Notes: a model not told the origin generated them from the sequence alone. 64,000 bases of DNA from Acidimicrobiia bacterium (GCA_023265025.1 JAHFUP010000001.1:1-64000); one strand, 5' to 3'; shown: positions 16,919-24,998, numbered from the stretch's first letter. A program made the numbers and translations.

Positions 16919-18493
16919 TCAGCCGGGCTCCGAGACGCTCACGAGGGTGAAGGCCGGAACCGGGTCGTGGAAGCCGGCCAAGGTCAGCAACCCCCTCTCC
17001 TCGACCTCGACCGCGCCGTCGACCTCGCGCCGGGCCCGCTGGCTGATGAGGATCTCGCCTGGTTCGGCCCGGTTGCAGAGCCGGGCCGCGAGGTTGACGA
17101 CGCTGCCGATGACGCCGTACTCCAACCGGTCTTCGAAGCCGATCTCGCCGAGCGTCGCATACCCGAAAGACACGCCCACGCTGAAACCGAGGTCGTGCCC
17201 CCGGCCCTTCCACTCCGGCGTCATGTCGTCCATCTCGTCGCGCATGGCGACCGCCATGCGCACGGCCCGGTGGGCCGGATCGGGACACGGCACGGGGTCG
17301 TTGAAGAACGCCATCAACCCATCGCCGGCGAAGTACCCGACCGTGGCACCGAAGTCGTGGATCGTGCGGCCCATGGCGCCATGGAAGTCCCGGAGCACAG
17401 CCATGACGTCCTCCGGTTCGGCCGTCTCGGCGAAGCGGGTGAACCCGCGCAAGTCGCAGAACACCACTGCGATCTGGCGGCGGTGCGTCGCGAGCACGCT
17501 CTCGGCGCCGGCCGAGACGACCGCATCGGCGAGCTGCGGCGAGAGGAATCGCCGCAGCCGGGACAGCCGGGCCATCTCCTCCACTTGGTCTCGGGCTCGT
17601 ACCTCGAGCGTGCTGTTCCACTCTGCCAGCTGCTGCACCAGCTCCCGCTCCTGGTCGCGAAGGCGTTTGCGCTCGAGGCATGATCCCAGCCGGGCCTTCA
17701 GCAGTACCGGGTCGAACGGCTTGGGGAGGTAGTCCTCCGCCCCCATCTCGATGCAACGCACGACACTGCCCACATCGTCGAGCGACGAGATCATCACGAA
17801 CGGGATGTCGCGCAGCCTCTCGTCGTCCCGCCGCCGTTCCAACACGCCGAATCCGTCCAGCACGGGCATCTGGAGATCGAGCAGGACGAGGTCGACGGGA
17901 TGGGTTGCCAGGAGGTCGAGCGCTTCCGCGCCGTTCCCGGCGGACAGTGTCGAATAGCCGAGCCGGCCCAGCCGGCGGGCCAGCAGCTCAGACGTGTCGG
18001 CGTCGTCGTCGACAATGAGGACCAGTCCCCCACTGTCTCCTGCCGCAGGCGAAGGCTCGTGCGCAGGTGCGACCGGGGGCCGGCGCGGCCTCGCGACCTC
18101 CTGCGTCGGATCCTTCCCGTGGTAGGCGAGGGACCGGGCCCTATGGGCCGAGCGCTGGATGCGTTCGAGGTCCGCGAGCGCAGCCTCCAGCCCGTTGGTA
18201 CCGACCGCGGCGAGCAGCTCGCCGCATCGACGCTCGATGGTATTGAGGGGCCCTTCGAGGGCACCGGCGAGCATGAGGCGGTCGACCGGCCCGGCGGCCA
18301 TGCTCTCTTCGCTCAGGACGGCTCTGAGGGCGGAGATGGCGTCGCGACCGGCCCGCGAAATGGCCACAAGCTCACGCCGAACTGGATCAGTGAGGAGCTC
18401 GTCGTCCTCCAGGATGAGCTCGCAATACCCGACGACGTGGTTGAAGAGCGTGAAGAGATCGTGACGCAGCTCGGTCGGCGCGCCGAGCGCCAT
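16919..18493 (-). CDS. Response regulator fused to class III nucleotidyl cyclase
   Basis: A 524-residue cytosolic fusion. The amino 130 residues resemble a HisKA-type dimerisation helix ([20 protein letters not shown]) but there is no ATPase domain after it. A receiver domain follows (LIVDDDAD, acceptor Asp in [11 protein letters not shown], Lys in YLPKPFDP), then a signalling helix and a class III adenylate/guanylate cyclase domain with the metal Asp motifs FCDLRGFT and [12 protein letters not shown] and the later [15 protein letters not shown]. Phosphorylation by the downstream hybrid kinase would plausibly control cyclic-nucleotide production. Its ATG shares one base with the stop of the upstream response-regulator gene. 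Confidence 0.88.
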   Translation of the reverse strand: MALGAPTELRHDLFTLFNHVVGYCELILEDDELLTDPVRRELVAISRAGRDAISALRAVLSEESMAAGPVDRLMLAGALEGPLNTIERRCGELLAAVGTNGLEAALADLERIQRSAHRARSLAYHGKDPTQEVARPRRPPVAPAHEPSPAAGDSGGLVLIVDDDADTSELLARRLGRLGYSTLSAGNGAEALDLLATHPVDLVLLDLQMPVLDGFGVLERRRDDERLRDIPFVMISSLDDVGSVVRCIEMGAEDYLPKPFDPVLLKARLGSCLERKRLRDQERELVQQLAEWNSTLEVRARDQVEEMARLSRLRRFLSPQLADAVVSAGAESVLATHRRQIAVVFCDLRGFTRFAETAEPEDVMAVLRDFHGAMGRTIHDFGATVGYFAGDGLMAFFNDPVPCPDPAHRAVRMAVAMRDEMDDMTPEWKGRGHDLGFSVGVSFGYATLGEIGFEDRLEYGVIGSVVNLAARLCNRAEPGEILISQRARREVDGAVEVEERGLLTLAGFHDPVPAFTLVSVSEPG

Positions 18494-18867
18494 TAGTCCG
18501 ATCCGGCTGTGCCGAGCAAGGCGCTGATCTTCCCGAGCAGCCGGGGCAACTCGATCGGTTTCGTGTCGTAGTCGTCACAGCCGGCTTCCAGTGCCTTGTC
18601 CCGGTCGCCGGCCATGGCGTGCGCCGTCAACGCGATGACCGGGATACGCCCGGTCGTGGGACTGGCCTTGAGCCGGCGGGTGGCTTCCCAGCCGTCGATG
18701 ACGGGAAGGCTCATGTCCATCAGGATGAGGTCCGGGATCTCGGCGTGGGCGACGGACTGTGCCTCCTCACCGTCGACGGCGATGGAAACCTCGAAGCCGC
18801 GACGCTGCAACCGACGGACGAGCATGTCGCGGTTGTTGTCGTTGTCCTCCACGAGGAGGATCTTCAT
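18493..18867 (-). CDS. Single-domain (CheY-like) response regulator
   Basis: A 124-residue stand-alone receiver. All landmark residues are present: LLVEDNDNN, phospho-acceptor Asp in ILMDMSLPVIDGWE, Thr in IALTAHAM and Lys in YDTKPIELP. This DivK-like pattern is typical of receivers that relay phosphate within hybrid-kinase systems. ATG 18867 is chosen because the domain starts with it (MKILLVEDN); the open frame upstream is not supported. First gene of the operon with the cyclase and the hybrid kinase. Confidence 0.88.
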   Translation of the reverse strand: MKILLVEDNDNNRDMLVRRLQRRGFEVSIAVDGEEAQSVAHAEIPDLILMDMSLPVIDGWEATRRLKASPTTGRIPVIALTAHAMAGDRDKALEAGCDDYDTKPIELPRLLGKISALLGTAGSD

Positions 18868-18991
18868 CGTCGCGGCCACATCCACCAGCTCCCTGGTCCT
18901 CCAGCGCCAGGCTCCAGCATGCCATCGGCCGTCCGGTACGGATAGGCACACCGCTCAGCGAAGGGCCGCGAACGATGGCGTTGCCGCCGGG

Positions 18992-19294
18992 TCAGGAGAT
19001 CGCGAACGGGGGGTAGTCGTCTACGAGGAGGTAGCCGTAGGCACTGACCCTGGTTCCGAGGCGGAGCGAACCGATCATGAACCGGCGCATGCCCTCCGGC
19101 CACCGGCCCGTGAAGAGGACGGCAAAGAAGGCCGCAATGGCAACGAACACGGCCGCGATGGCCACAAAGAAGCTGTACAGCGCGATGGGAATGATCCAGA
19201 GAAACCGCAGCCCGACCGTCAGCCGATTTCGGTTCTCGAGTTGAGGATGGATGTCGACTCGCAGCGGGTCGCCCTCGGGATCTTGAGATGCCAT
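18992..19294 (-). CDS. DUF4389 membrane protein
   Basis: About 100 residues. A short polar start leads into RNRLTVGLRFLWIIPIAL and the long hydrophobic stretch that follows, then the signature FFAVLFTGRWPEGMRRF, the RVSAYGYLL strand and a terminal DDYPPF. Together these are the family pattern of DUF4389, small proteins with one or two membrane segments of unknown role. ATG 19294 is preferred; an in-frame ATG 13 codons upstream would add a Trp- and Pro-rich segment. Confidence 0.75.
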   Translation of the reverse strand: MASQDPEGDPLRVDIHPQLENRNRLTVGLRFLWIIPIALYSFFVAIAAVFVAIAAFFAVLFTGRWPEGMRRFMIGSLRLGTRVSAYGYLLVDDYPPFAIS

Positions 19295-19371
19295 CGAGAA
19301 GTCGAAGGCTGGGTACGGCTCCCGGAGCCACATGGACGCCTGACTGCCATGGACGGCTGACGACCGGCTCG

Positions 19372-19611
19372 CTACCAGATGGTTTCGACCAAGTTGGACT
19401 CTTGGATAGCGCCATCGCGCGTCACCAACGGCAGATCGAGCGCCTTGGCCGTCGCCACGATGAACCGGTCCCACGGGTCGGTGAGAAGTGTGCGGGGATC
19501 AGCGTGAAGGCGTCAGCTAGAGCAACGTCGATCACATGGATGGTCGTCGCCGACTCACACGCCATCGTCTGGTACGTCCAGGGTTGGTCCCGGCTCTCAG
19601 GGACTGGCAAC
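19372..19611 (-). pseudogene. Broken VapC-like PIN toxin
   Basis: The carboxyl end of a PIN toxin is readable: [21 protein letters not shown] in one frame, then, after a shift of frame near 19480, [30 protein letters not shown] and LVETIW just before a stop at 19372. These are the DPxDR..IVATA..L..PLVTRD features of VapC. The usual amino end with the first catalytic Asp cannot be found between the antitoxin stop and this segment, so the gene has lost its start and carries at least one frameshift. It follows its presumed antitoxin directly. Confidence 0.6.
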
Positions 19612-19854
19612 TCACGTCGCGCTGAGGTCGCTCCGAGCCAAGGTGCTGCCCCGCTCGAACGTTTCCCGGTCAAGATCGGGAAGGTCCGGTAGCGATCCAG
19701 CGAGGCCGCTCGGTTCGCCAACGGCAGGATCGGTCTCGATCACCCGGAGATGTGCGCCGGGCCGAAGGCCGAGACGGGCGACCTGATCGGCCGGAATGCT
19801 CTCGTCCGCGGCAACGACAAGATCCTTCCCGACGATTGGATTCGTGGCGCTCAC
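19612..19854 (-). CDS. AbrB/MazE-like antitoxin
   Basis: An 80-residue protein: LVVAADESIPADQVARLGLRPGAHLRV has the beta-hairpin pattern of AbrB/SpoVT-type swapped-hairpin DNA-binding antitoxins, followed by a toxin-binding tail ending FERGSTLARSDLSAT. GTG 19854 is chosen because a TACAAT box ends 6 nt upstream. The downstream VapC-like toxin is a wreck, so this is probably a widowed antitoxin. It lies just left of the left tRNA-Gly-derived repeat. Confidence 0.6.
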   Translation of the reverse strand: MSATNPIVGKDLVVAADESIPADQVARLGLRPGAHLRVIETDPAVGEPSGLAGSLPDLPDLDRETFERGSTLARSDLSAT

Positions 19855-19860
19855 AGCCTG

Positions 19861-19866
19861 ATTGTA
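19861..19866 (-). promoter_or_regulatory. -10 box TACAAT of a leaderless antitoxin promoter
   Basis: Minus-strand TACAAT, one base from the TATAAT consensus, ends 6 nt before the GTG at 19854. Confidence 0.5.
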
Positions 19867-20037
19867 CGACGCCACGAGTCCGGTGGCCCGCTCCGCGACG
19901 GACTGCCACGGACATCGGCGGTGGCCGCAAGGCGCAGCTGATGTCATCGCGGCGCCGAGTCGTTGTGGCGCGTCTTGTGGCCCACGGCCGGATCGGAGCC
20001 GAACTGGAGACCGTCACAGCGGCTGAAAACCACCCTT

Positions 20038-20080
20038 GAGCGGGCGACGAGAATCGAACTCGCCTTCTCGGCTTGGGAAG
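20038..20080 (-). repeat. Left tRNA-Gly(CCC)-derived direct repeat (att-like)
   Basis: Read on the minus strand this is the anticodon loop, T-arm and acceptor end of a tRNA-Gly with CCC anticodon: CTTCCCAAG, then GAGTTCGATTCTCGTCGCCC. It is identical to 24956-24998 at 41 of 43 positions, in the same orientation. Here the anticodon stem no longer pairs well, the CCA end is missing, and only a tRNA-like 5' portion is present, so I regard it as a recombination scar rather than a working tRNA. A further matching 12-mer (GCAGGTCAcAGG / GCAGGTCAgAGG) lies beyond each copy. Confidence 0.6.
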
Positions 20081-20293
20081 TCGGCCGGAGGCACTTCGCT
20101 GAGCTGCCAAATCCGCGAAAGTGCAGGTCACAGGCCATACGACTGACCGCTGTTGTTCCCTCCGACACCCTGGTTCGCGGTAGATATGGCACGACTATGG
20201 CACGAAACGGCCCTTTCGCCCTCTCCGATAGCCAGGCGGAAAGAAGCGTCCACCCGCTGCTCGCAGTGCCCCCTGTCCTACTCCTGTACTACC
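20081..20293. other. Gap after the left repeat, no gene seen
   Basis: No coding signal. It contains a tandem TATGGCACGAC / TATGGCACGAA pair near 20187 that recurs once as TATGGCACGAC at about 24876, next to the integrase stub, so it may be part of the element's end sequence. Confidence 0.4.
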
Positions 20294-20578
20294 ATGAGCG
20301 GCATGGCTGGACGCAAGAAGCGGTCGATCTCGATGCCGCCCGACCTTGACGCACAGATCGAGGACGCTGCTAAGGCCGGCGGTGTCACGTACAGCGCGTG
20401 GCTCGCGGCGGCGGCCCGCAAAGAGTTCCTCGTTCAGGACGGCTTGGAGGCCGTGGCGGAGTTCGAGCGGACGGACGGTGCATTCACCGACGCCGAGCTG
20501 GCCGAGGCGGAGGCCTGGGCGTCCGACGCAGTCGTCCGTTCGCGTCGGACCGGCACCGCCCCACGTCGCAGCGCCTGA
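20294..20578 (+). CDS. Antitoxin of a PIN toxin pair
   Basis: A 94-residue protein (91 if started at ATG 20303). It reads RKKRSISMPPDLDAQIEDAAKAGG then TYSAWLAAAARKEF, the ribbon-helix-helix pattern of VapB/CopG-like antitoxins, followed by an acidic toxin-binding tail (GAFTDAELAEAEAWAS). The stop TGA shares its last base with the ATG of the PIN gene, a classic coupled antitoxin-toxin junction. No clear TANNNT box fixes which ATG is used. Confidence 0.72.
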   Translation: MSGMAGRKKRSISMPPDLDAQIEDAAKAGGVTYSAWLAAAARKEFLVQDGLEAVAEFERTDGAFTDAELAEAEAWASDAVVRSRRTGTAPRRSA

Positions 20579-20958
20579 TGGGCGTGACGTACGACACGGG
20601 TGCCCTCGTCGCCGCCGACCGGGGTGAGCGGCGGATGTGGGCTCGGCACCGCGCACTCCTGGCGCTTCGCACAGTCCCGACGGTGCCGGCGCCCGTCGTT
20701 GCCCAGGGTTGGCGTGGAGGTGGGCGCCAAGCCCTACTTGCCCAGCTCCTTCGTGGTTGCGATGTCGAGGTGCTCGATGATGGCCGAGCGCGTGCCGTCG
20801 GCGCTCTCGCCGCACAGGCAGGCGCATCGGACGTTGTCGACGCGTGTGTCGCAGAAGGGGCGCTGCGACGCCGCGATCTCGTCGTGACGTCCGACCCAGA
20901 AGATCTCAGAGCCATTGCTGGCGCAGCCGGCGGCCACCTCGAACTAGAGCGGCCCTGA
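20578..20958 (+). CDS. PIN-domain (VapC-like) toxin
   Basis: A 126-residue PIN-domain protein, presumed RNase toxin. The first catalytic Asp is in GVTYDTGALVAADRG, the later acidic positions in ASDVVDACVAEGAL and VVTSDPEDLRAI. The usual Glu after the central helix is replaced in PVVAQGWRGG, so activity may be reduced. Translation is coupled to the antitoxin through the TGATG overlap. Lies inside the segment bounded by tRNA-Gly repeats. Confidence 0.75.
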   Translation: MGVTYDTGALVAADRGERRMWARHRALLALRTVPTVPAPVVAQGWRGGGRQALLAQLLRGCDVEVLDDGRARAVGALAAQAGASDVVDACVAEGALRRRDLVVTSDPEDLRAIAGAAGGHLELERP

Positions 20959-21123
20959 CGTCGTCACCACGTCACCGAGAAACTGATATGAAATGCCGGC
21001 GATTCGATGGTCGCCGGCGCAGTACTCGTACAGGTGGCTGTCGAGGGCGCACCAGAACCGCCGATCGGTTGCGTACTGAGGCGTGCTGGTCCAGACGCAG
21101 TGTCTCGCGCCATCATCGTCCGC

Positions 21124-21691
21124 GTGACCGCTGACGAAGCTCTGACGGGGAACAGACCGGATGGGACCGTCGAGGTCGTCGGTCACGACAGCCGATGGCG
21201 GGATCAGTTCGATTCCGAGGCACAGCAGCTGCAAGACGTGCTCGCTGCTCTCACGCCGACGATCGAGCACATCGGCAGCACAGCCGTGCCCGGCATCCCA
21301 GCGAAGCCGACGAATTGACATCCTCGTGCTCGTCGACGACGTGCAGGAGATGCTTCACCACCGAGACGCGCTCGCTGCGCTCGGTCACGAGTACCGACCC
21401 GCGTCCCTCACGTCCAGTCATGACCAGCTGTTCTTCCGCAAGGTCAACCCTGCTGGGAAGCGGACCCATCACCTGCACGTGGTTGCCAGGAGCTCCCCAA
21501 AGGGTTACGACCATCTCGCCTTTCGCGACTACCTGCGAACCCACGAGGCAGAAGCGCAGGCGTACGCCGCCATGAAACTTGAGCTCGCCGAGCGATTCGC
21601 CAACGAACGAATGCGGTACGTCGACGAGAAGGCAGTCTACGTGGACGAGCCCATGGCGCGCGTCAGGGCGTGGGCATCGACACCTCAGTAG
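21124..21691 (+). pseudogene. Frameshifted GrpB-family protein
   Basis: Two adjoining frames together give a GrpB-family (UPF0157) nucleotidyltransferase-like protein: VEVVGHDSRWRDQFDSEAQQ and IEHIGSTAVPGIPAKP in the first, then IDILVLVDDVQEML, HLHVVARSSPKGYDHLAFRD and YLRTHEAEAQAYAAMKLELA in the second. The break is near 21305-21320, where the first frame stops shortly after AKP. One base change would restore it, so a very recent mutation or an assembly error are both possible. The GTG at 21124 is a tentative start. Confidence 0.7.
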
Positions 21692-21965
21692 GGAACCCAG
21701 GGATCACACCCGAGTGGCCGCCCATATTCGGCGTTCTGGACGGGGCCAGGGAGCCAGCGAACAGGTGCATCGGCGGCACGGCCATTGACAGTGTCGTGGC
21801 CTCTCCGGTGGACCCATCTCGCTGTTATCGGGCGCCGCAGTGGTGCCGTTTCCCGGGCGGTCGTCCGCTGGCGGTGAGCGGGAGACCGCTCGCGGCGGGT
21901 GTCCGACCTACCCGGCGTTCGGGGCGCTCCGCGGCGGTTCGGTTTGACCGCGGTTATGGGCGCCC
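21692..21965. other. Intergenic, no gene seen
   Basis: 274 bp of GC-rich sequence between the GrpB pseudogene and the VapC gene, convergent ends on both sides. I see neither an ORF with a recognisable product nor an obvious hairpin. Confidence 0.4.
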
Positions 21966-22364
21966 TCAGCGATGTGTTCGGACCTGAACGCCCGGGAGGT
22001 TCGTGAAGGCGGTGTCGTCGGCGCTGACGACCATGCGGGCGGTAGCCCTCGCAGTTGCGGCGATGATCAGGTCGTGCGCCCCGCGAGGTCGTCCCTCGCG
22101 TCGGACGTGAACGAGCAACTCGGCGTGGGCCTCCGCCACCGCGCGGTCGTAGTCGAGGAGGGGGATCACGGCCAAGACGTCCTGGAGAAAGGCGAGGCGG
22201 GACGCTCGCTTCTTTCCGGAGGACAGGTGCACTCCGACTCGTAGCTCCGCCGCGGTAATGGCGGCGATCGCCACTTCGTCGTCGTCGGCGAAAGCGTCGT
22301 CGAGGTCGGTTACCGAACGTTCCGCGTCGATCAAGAAGGTAGTGTCAAAGAGGAGCCTGGTCAG
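21966..22364 (-). CDS. VapC-family PIN toxin
   Basis: A 132-residue intact PIN ribonuclease toxin. Catalytic acidic residues are all visible: TRLLFDTTFLIDAERS, the Glu in ITAAELRVGV, the Asp in AHDLIIAATA and the Asp pair in VVSADDTAF. The only codon giving the family's usual amino end is CTG at 22364, overlapping the antitoxin stop as CTGA; the nearest upstream in-frame ATG/GTG would add about 18 unlikely residues lying inside the antitoxin gene. A rare CTG start used by translational coupling is therefore the best reading. Confidence 0.78.
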   Translation of the reverse strand: MTRLLFDTTFLIDAERSVTDLDDAFADDDEVAIAAITAAELRVGVHLSSGKKRASRLAFLQDVLAVIPLLDYDRAVAEAHAELLVHVRREGRPRGAHDLIIAATARATARMVVSADDTAFTNLPGVQVRTHR

Positions 22365-22603
22365 GGCCGTTCCTCGATCTCGACGACGGAGCGGACGGCA
22401 GCCAGGTCCTTCGACCACTGAGGATCCGGTCGGTGGCGGCGGAGCAACGCCTTGACATCGGCGCCGTGGCCGTCATTCATCGGCTCCAAGATCGCGATCG
22501 CCTTGCCTCGTCGAAGGATGGTGAAGCGTTCGCCACGGTGTTCCACAGCGTCGAGGAGGTCGGCGAAGCTCCTTGCCGCCTCGGTGGCTGTGATCTCCGA
22601 CAT
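22361..22603 (-). CDS. Phd/YefM-family antitoxin
   Basis: An 80-residue antitoxin: ITATEAARSFADLLDAVEHRGERFTI and RRGKAIAILEPM are the characteristic Phd/YefM DNA-binding domain, with a toxin-neutralising tail ending RSVVEIEERP. A TAATCT box ends 7 nt upstream of the ATG, so the operon is probably leaderless and repressed by its own product. The TGA overlaps the toxin start. Confidence 0.82.
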   Translation of the reverse strand: MSEITATEAARSFADLLDAVEHRGERFTILRRGKAIAILEPMNDGHGADVKALLRRHRPDPQWSKDLAAVRSVVEIEERP

Positions 22604-22610
22604 CTAGATC

Positions 22611-22616
22611 AGATTA
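22611..22616 (-). promoter_or_regulatory. -10 box TAATCT of the Phd/VapC operon
   Basis: Minus-strand TAATCT ends 7 nt before the ATG at 22603, compatible with a leaderless transcript. No clear -35. Confidence 0.5.
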
Positions 22617-22835
22617 TCAGACCTCGGAACCCAGAGGCGGCTGCCGTCCGCGGTCCGGGCGCTCTCGGAGCCGGCGGTCTGGGGCATACCGGTGCTCACC
22701 CGGGGTCGTCATTCGGGGACAGCGGGCAGTGCTCCAGAGGGACCGCGTCCATTTTCGAGTCGGCGCCGGCGTCGGCCGCCGGCGTTCGTTCGTAGCGTGC
22801 GAGTCGAGCGACACACCGGGCGGTTCCGGCATCCT

Positions 22836-23317
22836 ATGGACGTGACGGAAGACCACTCGGAACACGTGCGGCTTCATCTCGATGTGGACGAACTGGTTCC
22901 AGCTAGAGGCCTCTGGGCAAGGAGATGTTCCTGGTGCTTGCAACCCCGGGAATTGTCTACGGCTGCGCCGCGGGAGACACGATCCGAGTCGGCGACGACG
23001 GAATATTCGCTGTCGTCCGGCGGGGGGGCAACGTCGCCGTGCACATCTATTCGAAGCCTCCGCTCCAGGCACGGGACATTGAAGACCTAGAAGGGAGGTT
23101 TGACCCGCTCCGTGGACTCGTCGAAGTTCCGGCTCATCGCCGGTTCGCGGTCGTGACCGTCCCAGTGTCTGCGGGGTTCCCGGCCATCGAGGCTGCGATT
23201 GCGTGGTGGATCTCGGCCAGACCCGACACAGCGGAGTGGTTCTTCGGCAACGTCTACGACGATGATGGAGCCCCGCTCGAGTGGTGGGACAACAGCGGGC
23301 CGTCGTCCGACGCATGA
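22836..23317 (+). pseudogene. Frameshifted DUF4265-like protein
   Basis: Starting at ATG 22836 the first frame reads EDHSEHVRLHLDVDELVP then ARGLWA. Near 22920 the likely sequence continues in another frame as EMFLVLATPGIVYGCAAGD, TIRVGDDGIFAVV and, towards the end, RFAVVTVPVSAGFPAIEAAI, ending PLEWWDNSG. The order (short beta strand, Leu-Trp-Ala, a Tyr-Gly-x-x-x-GDxIRV segment, then two strand-helix units) matches DUF4265. The downstream frame alone could start at ATG 22925 as a 130-residue protein. Function unknown. Confidence 0.5.
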
Positions 23318-23553
23318 CAACGTGTGTCCAGAGGCCGCAAGAGGAATGCCGCTCAAGACCTGAGCGCGTCGTTCCCGCGAATGTCGGCAAACCGGCCTAC
23401 GGGGGCGGGCGACGGAGCACAGGGGCTTCGCAATTCGGGGATCGCGAAGCGGTTGTTGAGAGGCTGGGTGGCCACCGAAGAGATTGTTCGTTCTGGCGCG
23501 GAGCACAAGACGCACGAGAAACGCGCTGGGTAGTTGCGGGCACAGCTGGGGTC

Positions 23554-23787
23554 CTACCTTCGGACGCGGACGACGGCGACGTGGGGAACCGACTCATCCA
23601 CGAAGTAGGCCACCTCGAAACCGGAAGGCAGAGAGTCCTCGAACAGCGGGGCGCCGAAGACCGGGCGTCGGTTCTGTCGGGGAGGGCCGGTCTCGACCCA
23701 GGCGAAAAGTTCGGCGGTCACTGTCGCCTTCTCGGCGTCGCTCAGTCCCTCGAGCGCGGTCTCGGTGACGACGACCCGCCAGCTCAC
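23554..23787 (-). CDS. RelE/ParE-like toxin
   Basis: A 77-residue basic protein: VVVTETALEGLSDAEKATVTAE, then LFAWVETGPPRQNRRPVFGAP, and SGFEVAYFVDESVPHVAVVR ending VRR. The two-helix, antiparallel-sheet order and the terminal arginines fit the RelE/ParE toxin fold, although the match is weak and specific RelE residues are not identified. GTG 23787 overlaps the preceding antitoxin stop as GTGA, which supports the toxin-antitoxin reading. Confidence 0.6.
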   Translation of the reverse strand: MSWRVVVTETALEGLSDAEKATVTAELFAWVETGPPRQNRRPVFGAPLFEDSLPSGFEVAYFVDESVPHVAVVRVRR

Positions 23788-23975
23788 GCTGACTGCTGAC
23801 GACCTCGCATCACAAATGCCAACAAGGCGGCAGGATTGTCAAAGCTCGGGAGCGACCCCTCGTCAATCCGTCGCCTGGCTTCCTCGACCTCCGCGGCGAC
23901 GGCGGCTTCGCCAGCCTCCGCAATCCAGTCGTCGAGCAGTGGCGTCGAGCCTGCACTGTCCTGGGGCATCGCCAT
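23784..23975 (-). CDS. Small antitoxin-like protein upstream of the RelE/ParE-like toxin
   Basis: A 63-residue acidic protein: LLDDWIAEAGEAAVAAEVEE, then ARRRIDEGSLPSFDNPAALL. The pattern of a helical segment followed by DEGSLPSF is seen in short antitoxins paired with RelE/ParE-like toxins. A TACCCT box ends 8 nt before ATG 23975, giving a leaderless start. Its stop overlaps the toxin start by four bases. The much longer open frame upstream has no coding character and is not used. Confidence 0.6.
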   Translation of the reverse strand: MAMPQDSAGSTPLLDDWIAEAGEAAVAAEVEEARRRIDEGSLPSFDNPAALLAFVMRGRQQSA

Positions 23976-23983
23976 GGAGTTCC

Positions 23984-23989
23984 AGGGTA
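23984..23989 (-). promoter_or_regulatory. -10 box TACCCT of the RelE/ParE-like operon
   Basis: Minus-strand TACCCT (TANNNT) ends 8 nt before the ATG at 23975. Confidence 0.4.
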
Positions 23990-24604
23990 GCCCCCGGGTG
24001 CGACTGGAACCCGGAACCGCCGGGGGGGCTGCCAGGTCGCGTCGGAGCAGGCAAGACGTAGACAGTCGAAGGGACTGCCGTTCGGCACCTCGCCGCCGAC
24101 GCCCGGGCAGCCCAGAACTAGCGCCCCAATATCCCGGCCGTCGGCGGGCCCGGTATAGCCCACCAGTGCCGTTATCTTGAGCCGGCGTTCTGAAACCGTT
24201 GCGGCGCAAGAGCCTCTGCGTCGTAGACATGTCATCGACGCAGGCTCCATCGGGGCGCTGACCGGCCAGAAGGGCGGCAATGAAGGGGGAATCGGCGATG
24301 GCTGCGTCGGTGACGCGCTGAAGTCCGAGTGTCTCCCACGGGCGGTCAAGCCCTCGTCGGCTACATCGATGACGGTCCTCGACGGGCTTGAGATAAGTGC
24401 CGGTAGGTGACATCCGAGACTTCGCGCGTTGGTCGGTGCCTTCTGCCGGGTTACAAGTCGATGCCGAGGCCACGGTCGAGGACGACTCCTCGCGTCTCGA
24501 CGACCCGTGCGCGGTCTTGGGCGCAGCGGCTGTGATACAGGCGCGCTTCCAGAGTCTCGATCTCGACCGCCAGGTGATCGAGGCGACCAGATGCCTCGGG
24601 ATGG
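23990..24604. other. Degenerate island sequence, no intact gene
   Basis: No intact gene is supported. On the minus strand, between about 24410 and 24200, two frames carry fragments such as SSPSRTVIDVADEGL and RVTDAAIADSPFIAALLAGQ, reminiscent of AbiEi-type antitoxin sequence, but too short and broken to call. The rest continues the wrecked integrase frame with no clear similarity. Confidence 0.4.
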
Positions 24605-24838
24605 TCATCGGCCCAGCGACGGTATGTCTCGCGCTGCTCCCACATGCCGGCCAGGCCTGCGAGCGGGGTCGATCCAAGCGCCTCGGCCCAGGTCGGTGCG
24701 CACCTGCGCCAGGTAGTCAGCCGCCGCGCTACGCGTCTGGAACGTGGCGTGTTCGACGCCATCCACCCGGTACCGGGCCTGGTACCGGCCCGACGGCAGC
24801 TTCCGGCTGCTCCGCCAGTCGATTCGTCGCCGTGGCAT
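24605..24838 (-). pseudogene. Amino-terminal stub of a phage-type tyrosine integrase
   Basis: From ATG 24838 the sequence reads RRIDWRSSRKLPSGRYQARY, then RVDGVEHATFQTRSAAADYL and GRGAWIDP, the arm-type DNA-binding and start of the core-binding region of actinobacterial tyrosine recombinases. Beyond WIDP the frame degenerates and no catalytic Arg/His/Tyr motifs follow, so about 300 residues are missing. It points away from the right tRNA-Gly repeat 118 bp to its right, the normal placement of an integrase beside its attachment site. Confidence 0.68.
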
Positions 24839-24955
24839 GGCACGCAGGGTACCCCGTGCCACTCGCAATGGCACGGTATGGCACGACGGCGGTCACAGGG
24901 GGGCCGCCGAACCGTCCCGGAGGCGTTTATGGCCTCTGACCTGGACTTTTGTGTG

Positions 24956-24998
24956 GAGCGGGCGACGAGAATCGAACTCGCGTTCTCAGCTTGGGAAG
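24956..24998 (-). repeat. Right tRNA-Gly(CCC)-derived direct repeat (att-like)
   Basis: Minus-strand 3' part of tRNA-Gly(CCC): a perfectly pairing anticodon stem (TCAGC...GCTGA) around CTTCCCAAG, the T-arm GAGTTCGATTCTC and the acceptor end. The bases beyond it complete GCCCGCTCCA, so the CCA is encoded here, unlike in the left copy. No matching tRNA 5' half precedes it on the minus strand, so it is a 3' fragment as left by integrase-mediated insertion into a tRNA gene. Confidence 0.65.

Noticed and set aside
20038-20121. Possible intact tRNA gene on the minus strand
   Set aside because: A tRNA-like 5' portion exists, but the anticodon stem and part of the acceptor stem do not pair and CCA is absent; better explained as a recombined att remnant.
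24200-24410. Possible AbiEi-type antitoxin relic
   Set aside because: A few suggestive residues (TVIDVADEGL) in broken frames are not enough to support a call.
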